Positions 10,007-15,651 of a stretch of 15,651 bases of DNA are shown in pieces. The position numbers and the translations under genes are program-made. The stretch comes from Ichthyophonus hoferi (taxonomy: Eukaryota > Opisthokonta > Ichthyosporea > Ichthyophonida > Ichthyophonidae). Positions within the stretch are counted from its first letter, which is position 1. Each line of letters opens with the position of its first letter. The stretch lies in assembly GCA_002751075.1 (NCBI GenBank), contig NAOQ01000443.1, positions 10,417 through 26,067 of the forward strand, in the 5' to 3' direction. The notes beneath the pieces were generated by a model. It saw nothing but the letters and a program-made list of their open reading frames with translations. It had not been told where the DNA came from and searched no databases.

Positions 10007-10216
10007 TCATACATGCGGAGAAATCTTTGGCAGGGACTGCTTTAACTGCATTCTTAGCATCCATACTTGTTCCTCTGGTGTAGCATCTGGCCGTCCCGTG
10101 GGACCTTTTAGTAGCTCTAAACACACAGCCACCATATTGCACCAAGTGATATGCTTGAGAGATGTGTGCTTTACTGCATTCCTCCAAGGGTACGTGGGCA
10201 CGTGCTTGTATATACA
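10007..10216 (-). pseudogene. Coding-like patch of unknown family (exon or gene fragment)
   Basis: On the minus strand an open stretch of about 69 codons reads from CACGTGCCC (10216) down to a TGA beginning at 10012. It contains PTYPWRNAVKHTSLKHITWC, then a hydrophobic NMVAVCLELL part, then GRPDATPEEQVWMLRMQLKQ. Base composition is clearly richer in GC than the flanks, and amino-acid use is protein-like rather than the poly-I/L/Y typical of chance frames here. An AG lies just before the open stretch, but the tract in front of it is not pyrimidine-rich. No neighbouring exons were found on that strand. I do not recognise the family. It may be a terminal exon, a captured gene fragment, or part of a mobile element. 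Confidence 0.3.
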
Positions 10217-10547
10217 TTTAAATGTTTTTACATAAAACTATATAATTGTAGGTTTAATTATAGCTGTATAGCTGCAGAAGGATTTATATTCATGTAACAG
10301 CTACATCCAGGCTTACACACTGAATATATATATATATTATAAAAGAGAGTATGATAAATAAGTATTAAACTATATCCTTCCACCTATTTTATTTTTTCAT
10401 AATTCCCAGCTGGTAAAGCCCTACATGCTTGTTTACCTATCCCTCCCAACAAAATATCCCTCCATTTTGTCAACTACTCTCTTAAAGCTTCCTTCTTTGT
10501 GTTTTTGTTGGTTTGGCTAATACCTGTTAGTCTTTACCTGAACTATC
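10217..10547. other. AT-rich spacer, nothing recognised
   Basis: Non-coding, with a (TA)n run at about 10323-10340. The sequence after the run shows only a faint likeness to the outer part of the right arm of the inverted-repeat element in spacer A. Confidence 0.4.
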
Positions 10548-11384
10548 ATTATGGTTGCTATATATTATATGTTATCTAATAGTACCTTATAGGGCCCACG
10601 TTTCTGTCTATCTCTAGCTCATCTACCCTATAATGTTAAAACAATCCCCCGCTGGCGCCAACCCTCCAGTCTACCTTAGCCCGTAAATATAATATGGTAT
10701 TATAGTATTTAAGTTATTTGGTCAGCACCTATTATGATTGGATTACCGGGCACCAAAGATTCTATTCAGTATACTAAAAGGGGATGGAATTATAGTTGTT
10801 GTATACTAGTATATTATAATTGTCAACAACCTTTTTTAATTAATGAGTGTAAAATAAAATTATTTGAAATAATAATAATTTTTTATTATTATACCGTATG
10901 GTTATACTTTTTTTTTTTTTTTAAGAGTCAATTATGCATGCTGACAGTCCCGTCGTATTGGATTTTTTGACGGCTCAGACCCGATCAACCATCGTTTAAT
11001 GTTATAGACCTAATTATGATTGGGTTAAACTACGTCTAATTACGTGCAATCACCATCTCTCTTCTTAATGCAGTATGTAATGAGATTGGAAAATGGTTTT
11101 ATTACATTGATATTTTCATGGCAGCTTAAGATGAAATAAAATAATTGTCTTATATACATTAATTAAATATTAATAATAGAAATCAAATAAATTTTATTAA
11201 GAGAATTAGTTTTATTAAATTGATAATTGTTTATTTACCCATGGTATCAATATTATAAGTATGTTATCGTGCTAGATATAATGCACTAATGGGCGGGATT
11301 GATGAAAAAAGACTCAACTGTGCACTTCAGCAAAATTGTGTACATATTTATTACAATGAAAAATTTACACCTTTTATTTTATAT

Positions 11385-11407
11385 ATTTTATTTTATAAGG
11401 TCAAGAA

Positions 11408-11438
<31 letters not shown>

Positions 11439-11591
11439 TTTATTTAAACCAAAATGATAGTGATATTTAATTCCTCTAAAGTGAGCCACTAATATAACCT
11501 GTTGAGCTTGCAAATATAGATAAATGTGGTGTTTTACTACTGGCTGTACACGCAACAAAGCATGCTGCAACATTGCTTCATTGGTTTATCA
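11385..11591 (-). mobile_element. Roughly 200-bp insertion with (ATT)9 end, SINE-like by shape only
   Basis: Copy A of the spacer block has no counterpart between its CCTTTAAATTTATTT and GTGTTATAG landmarks, whereas copy B carries this segment there. Read on the minus strand it ends in (AAT)9, like the simple-repeat tails of some short retroelements. No polymerase III box is clear and target duplications are uncertain (TTTAT on each side at best). It could also be sequence lost from copy A. Confidence 0.3.
11407..11433 (+). repeat. (ATT)9 microsatellite
   Basis: Nine perfect ATT units, followed by an interrupted continuation (ACTATTTTATTT). Confidence 0.9.
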
Positions 11592-11851
11592 GTGTTATAG
11601 AAATATTTGTAATAGAGAGTAAATTACAAACAATAGAATAAGTAGTGTGTATTATTATATACGAGTAATTACTAATATGTAGGAATGTAATCATCTATGG
11701 TGAAGCGAGGGTTTCACAAGAGAGGTTCTCCTTAGTTTTACAAGCATATATTTTCTATTGCTATTACTAATAACTGGCAGTACAGAGAAAGGACGCAACG
11801 GAGAGAATAGGGTGTAGTTGTTAAGGGATAGAGGAGAGGGTGACATCAAAC

Positions 11852-14800
11852 ATGGAAACAGACCCTGATCATTTATTGGAAGGCCTGGGTCCTGAAGACT
11901 TTGACTTTGATGATCTTTATGATGAGAATTTTGCCGCTCCGCGTACACAGACAACCAGTAAAACACAGGTTAGATTATAATTGTGGGCTGTATATAAGCG
12001 CTACTACTAAAATTTGTCACAGATTTAATCTGAAGTACGTGACTAGGGTGTGCTTTGATAATGATCGTTTAGATACCTTTTACTGATAACTTTAGTATGA
12101 AAACTTTTGGAAATTTCTTTTTTTATTATTATTGAGGTTACTGTACTCTAAGGGTAACACATGATGGGTAGTAGTAGACTGGTTAGTGTATAAAGTTTAA
12201 TTTGCAAGTAATTTTTGTACATATACATTACTACTTATATATCAATTCCGCTGTAGGTAGAGCCGCCACAACAGCAATATATTTTTGGGGAAAGAAAGAA
12301 TATAGACTCTGGAAGGTACGTGGCATATATTTTATGTGCATTATACTTCATAAAAATAAGCTATGTCTGCATTACAACTGGCCTCTGCTACAATAACATG
12401 AAGGAAGTCATTAGATTATTATAGACCTTAAAAATAAAGGGTGCATGGGGTGCAGGGCAAATCTTGAAGATAACGACGTGCAGACCTTGATACACAGTAA
12501 GGATGGTGAGATTGCTATTTTACGGAGTGCTTCAGAGCGTCAATCCAAGGTTATAGAGGTAGATATGGTTGGGATTACTGACTAATTGGTTTGCTGTTGG
12601 AACATGTACTCCCGAATAGTAAAGGGGTGTGATAGTATAGGTGTATTTACTAATAAATATATATGCAGGCTTTGAGGAGACAGTTGGAGACCAAGGAGCA
12701 AGAGTTAGCTTCCTCACAGGTAATTTGTCTTAGTGTGTGTGTAGGTATATATATAGGTGTGCATGTATGGGTGTGTGTCTATGTATGTATATATATGTGT
12801 GCATACGTGTATGTATGTATGTATATGTGTATATATGTCTATGCGAATACATGAATGTATGTATGCATGTGCGTGTAAGTGTGTATGTATGTAGGAGTTG
12901 GAGAAAGGAGGGACGAGAGTAGGAAGGGGCGAGGTACTAAGATAAAGGCTGCACAGCTACAGCTATCAGGTGATATTGCTAGAGAATTAGATAGGTTAAG
13001 GACTCAGATGGTGTTCCGAGACAACGAGTTGAAAGAGTTAGAGGGAGCACAGTGAGTTGCTGTTTGCAGTCTTTCCTTGTTTCTTTTGTTTTTCTTCTCT
13101 GTTTTGTTCTTACTAAATGATAATTTATTACTAATTATTATCATTTTTTTTTTCAGTCTGGAGGCTTGATAGGCAGCCATTCCTTGCTATTTCTTGCTAT
13201 TTCTTGCTAGTACTTTGGCTTTCAAATACTCTGATGGGTACTTATAGTAGTATTAACATGCATTGTAGTTACCTGATATATATAGTACATGATATTACTA
13301 ACTAAATGTAATTTCATTTGTAATATATAGTATATACATCTATGACCACTTTGGGGTTTATCCCGTATAAGTTACAGTTTTTACAATGCATATATATATG
13401 CACAAGGAGATAGACATGGAACAGATAAATCAATATTTGTAAGGTATCAGACTAATAAATGAGTGCATATATGCAAGTAATCCTAAATCTTGTATACATT
13501 TTTAATATATTTAAGCATATTCTATGTATATGAAGCCATATAGAAAATGCATTTAAGTATACATATATGTAAGTGAATGAAATATAAAAGTGATATAATG
13601 CAATAAACACACACATAAATAAGCTCCTCCACATGTATCTCAACAACCCCATCTACATCGGCATACCTTGACCCATATACATTTAAGTATACATGTATAT
13701 ATATTCGTTAATGGCAAGGAGTCTGCAGGAAACGACACCTACGGGAGGAAGCCAGTGCACAACAACAGTTAGAACAACTTAGAAGGCAGATATCTCCCCA
13801 TACAACACATTCCTGTAACCATACACCAAGTACAGCCAATCAAACACCCTTAGCTCCCGGGTCCACTCAATCAGAAGCTATAGATGTCACGGATAGTGCA
13901 CATCCAAGCACGGCGAATACAGAGCAGGTGATATCTCAGACTACATTGTGGGAGCCACCAACCTGCATGTTGCTAGAAGATCTGTTGGGGCCTAGGAGTA
14001 TGGATAGCGGGAAGGATGTGAGGGAATATGGTACCCTGGCTTCGTTACTAAAGGGTCTCTATAACATGAAGGGGCATCCTGCTCATATCATTCAAGGTAG
14101 CTACGTGATAAATACTTTGATATTTGGTAATGTAGTAATGTGTATTGTACGATTGTTAGTGATATATATCTTAATACGTCTATACATATGTCCTTGTTTG
14201 TATATATTTACAGCTGTACTCACCTGCATATATATTTATCTATCTTTCTTTATTATACTCATGCACGCGATTTTCATGCAACAACATAAACCGGGTTAAT
14301 GCAAGTATATAATAGCTAACACTCTACCTGTGTCAAGCAACATATTAAACTTCGGCATATCCTCACCCAGATGCAGTAAATCTTACTAGTGAAGCTCTGA
14401 GAAGGCTCAGCAAAGACCCATCCCAGGGGTCACATGTATTGCTAATGCTTGTAGATTCCCTCTTAACTTTGTTGGTGACACCTATTTGTGATTCGCTCTC
14501 TCCTGCACATCCCAAGGCTAGCCAATCACTACCAAATGCACCAAAGCGTCGTAAGTTAAATAATTGGCAGAAAATGAAAAACTATAACGGGAAGGTAGAG
14601 TGCCATGACTGGCCTTTATTGGTTGAGGTGCTAGCTCTACTCGATTGCCTATTGGCTGCCAGTCCAGATGTGGTAGCTACACTGAGTGTACACCCTTGTC
14701 CCACCATGACATCCCTAGATTTACCAATGATATCTACCAGGACCATAGATACCATGACGACATATCTGATAGGTGGTTGGCAGGCAACAGCCAATCATTT

Positions 14801-15029
14801 GCGGCTGTCCCAGGAACGGATTGTTTTCTCTAGCCCTGACGCGGTAGCCACTTCCCTCCAGTCCACCAAAGATGGCCAAAGGGAAGGCTATTCTCTGGGA
14901 CCCCATAACACAGACAAGGCCTGGTTTGAATACTGTAGGCTACCAGGTGCAGATGTGGTTCCATGCCTGGTGGCGTTATTGGCTAGTGACCAGCTGGTTG
15001 AATGGGAGAAAGCAGATGATAGCTTTAAG
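11852..15029 (+). CDS. ATRIP-like checkpoint protein (3'-partial, exons 1-7)
   Basis: ATRIP is the partner of ATR kinase and brings it to RPA-coated single-stranded DNA in the nucleus. Exons are 11852-11968, 12257-12315, 12456-12558, 12669-12719, 12942-13051, 13729-14096 and 14371-15029; all junctions keep frame, giving 489 residues so far against roughly 700-800 in known ATRIPs. Residues 14-27 (PEDFDFDDLYDENF) form an acidic segment like the RPA-binding region. TQ sites follow at 33-34 and 38-39. Exons 3-6 (about 60-169) are heptad-rich and coiled-coil-like, with SKDGEIAILR resembling the start of the human coiled coil. PKRRKL (327-332) is a likely nuclear signal. CRLPGADVVPCLVALL (458-473) resembles the human QLPGA region from memory. 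The ATG has A at -3 and G at +4. The exon 5 acceptor (12940-12941) has a weak pyrimidine tract, and the end of exon 7 is ambiguous between donors at 15030 and 15040. Confidence 0.75.
12733..12895 (+). repeat. TG/TATG-rich microsatellite in ATRIP intron 4
   Basis: Mixed (TG)n, (TA)n and TATG units fill most of the 222-bp intron between exons 4 and 5. Open frames across it encode only cysteine/tyrosine/valine-rich repeat peptide and are not genes. Its length will vary between individuals and may affect splicing at the weak exon 5 acceptor. Confidence 0.8.
13052..13728 (+). other. ATRIP intron 5 with an internal strong acceptor
   Basis: This is the longest intron of the gene. It holds a strong pyrimidine tract and AG at 13143-13156 (see findings), a three-unit 10-bp repeat, a 16-bp TA-rich palindrome (13387-13402), and two copies of ATTTAAGTATACAT about 130 bases apart (near 13551 and 13681). 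Confidence 0.6.
13181..13210 (+). repeat. 10-bp tandem repeat, three units
   Basis: Units TCCTTGCTAT, TTCTTGCTAT and TTCTTGCTAG run directly in series, just downstream of the internal acceptor in intron 5. Confidence 0.8.
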
Positions 15030-15460
15030 GTGCGTGCAGGTAGGTGGCACACGATCAATGAAAGGTGGTAGTTACTATGGTTACTACTAGCGCGGAGTTC
15101 TAATGATGGGGTGGGGGTGAGCAGTGGTGCTGGGGCGAGCCTTGCAATGTGTGAGTAAACTGACTGCCACCTGCCCGTCCTACTGGACTGACATATTGGC
15201 TACCAGCATCCCTGCCCTGATTAGTACTTCTATACGTGTCTGTCAAAGAGAGTGAGTATGAGAGTATCACTTGAACATTATCTCTAACCAATAGACATCC
15301 AGGACCACTTAGGATAATATATCATATAGTAGAATGGTGCTTGTTAAGCCTATGTTTATAAAAAGTATATATACAGCTGGTGTCAACCACAGTGTATATT
15401 TCTCTCAACTGTGCACACACCACCAGTACTATCAACAGCTAAACTACTTGCATTATTTGT

Positions 15461-15568
15461 AAACATACATATAAACATAAATACACATACACATACTTAC
15501 ACATAGACATATATATGTATATATATATATATATATATACATATACATACATATACACATACATACGC
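15461..15568 (+). repeat. ACATA/(TA)n microsatellite
   Basis: Alternating ACATA-type units around a (TA)n core of roughly 20 bases. Confidence 0.85.
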
Positions 15569-15638
15569 CTTATTACTTCACTGCTGGAACTCACTTATGC
15601 AAACAGGAATTAGGGTAACTGATAAGGGGATGGGTAGG

Positions 15639-15651
15639 GGGGGGGGGGGGG
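15639..15651 (+). repeat. Terminal poly-G run
   Basis: The last 13 bases are all G, preceded by G-rich sequence. This is unlike the rest of this AT-rich window and looks like a contig edge or sequencing artefact rather than biology. Confidence 0.7.

Larger units (their letters stand above)
10548..11758. repeat. Spacer block, copy B (shared with 2977-4836)
   Basis: Collinear partner of the block in spacer A. It lacks the 830-bp insertion of copy A and instead carries its own insertion of about 200 bp with an (ATT)9 tract. The right border at about 11758 lies only 94 bases before the ATG of the ATRIP-like gene, so the block supplies, or closely adjoins, that gene's upstream region. It contains no long frame on either strand. 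Confidence 0.7.
15030..15651 (+). other. ATRIP intron 7 (start) to window end, no further exon found
   Basis: Downstream of the exon 7 donors I find no stretch that continues the protein convincingly. The sequence includes an AC/TA microsatellite and ends in G. The remaining ATRIP exons are presumed to lie beyond the window. Confidence 0.5.

Noticed and set aside
11761-11851. TATA box for the ATRIP-like gene
   Set aside because: No TATA element lies at a suitable distance from the ATG; the nearest TA-rich runs are chance-like in this composition, so the promoter is probably TATA-less.
12663-12922. Cysteine/tyrosine/valine-rich frames in ATRIP intron 4
   Set aside because: They are translations of the TG/TATG microsatellite.
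14582-14906. Minus-strand frames opposite ATRIP exon 7
   Set aside because: They are shadows of the 219-codon coding exon, which has the better family match and correct splice sites.
1-15651. CRISPR array, bacterial operon, toxin-antitoxin or viral genes
   Set aside because: No spaced identical repeats, no ribosome-binding-site-led gene clusters and no viral protein motifs were seen; gene structure is intron-containing and animal-like.

Overview
The window is AT-rich nuclear DNA from an animal, most likely an invertebrate. It carries two intron-containing members of the PEBP family (phosphatidylethanolamine-binding protein, CETS/RKIP-like) and the 5' two thirds of an ATRIP-like checkpoint gene, all on the + strand. 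Introns are short (about 110-680 bp) and use GT-AG sites with ordinary pyrimidine-rich acceptors. ATRIP-type proteins, a PEBP with a secretion signal, dense microsatellites and repeat-derived spacers all fit an animal. The sequence does not fix the phylum; a sponge or other non-bilaterian is possible but not shown.

Layout. 1-1538: PEBP copy A, which enters inside intron 1, so only exons 2-5 are present. 1539-4836: spacer A, holding a 116-bp-arm inverted-repeat element (2325-2959) and a long block (2977-4836) that recurs upstream of the ATRIP gene. 4837-6480: gene-free AT-rich DNA. 6491-8506: complete PEBP copy B with a TATA box, a signal-peptide exon and four further exons (237 aa). 8507-10547: spacer B, with a short repeat shared with 6031-6145, a hairpin and a coding-like patch on the minus strand. 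10548-11758: second copy of the spacer block. 11852-15029 or slightly beyond: ATRIP-like gene, seven exons seen, 3' part off the window. The window ends in a run of G that looks like a contig edge.

Relations. PEBP A and B are tandem paralogues: exon phases match exactly, intron 2 is 271 bp in both, and they are about 79% identical in exon 2 by hand count. The spacer blocks are collinear with the genes but look more alike (about 90% in the stretches I aligned) than the PEBP exons. So either the block is a separate, younger repeat, or it has been held similar by conversion or constraint. Copy A has changed two normally conserved PEBP positions. No immune, toxin, CRISPR or other obvious new multi-gene system is visible. 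The most unusual points are the spacer block that outlasts its genes, the inverted-repeat element, and a possible alternative last exon in the ATRIP gene.
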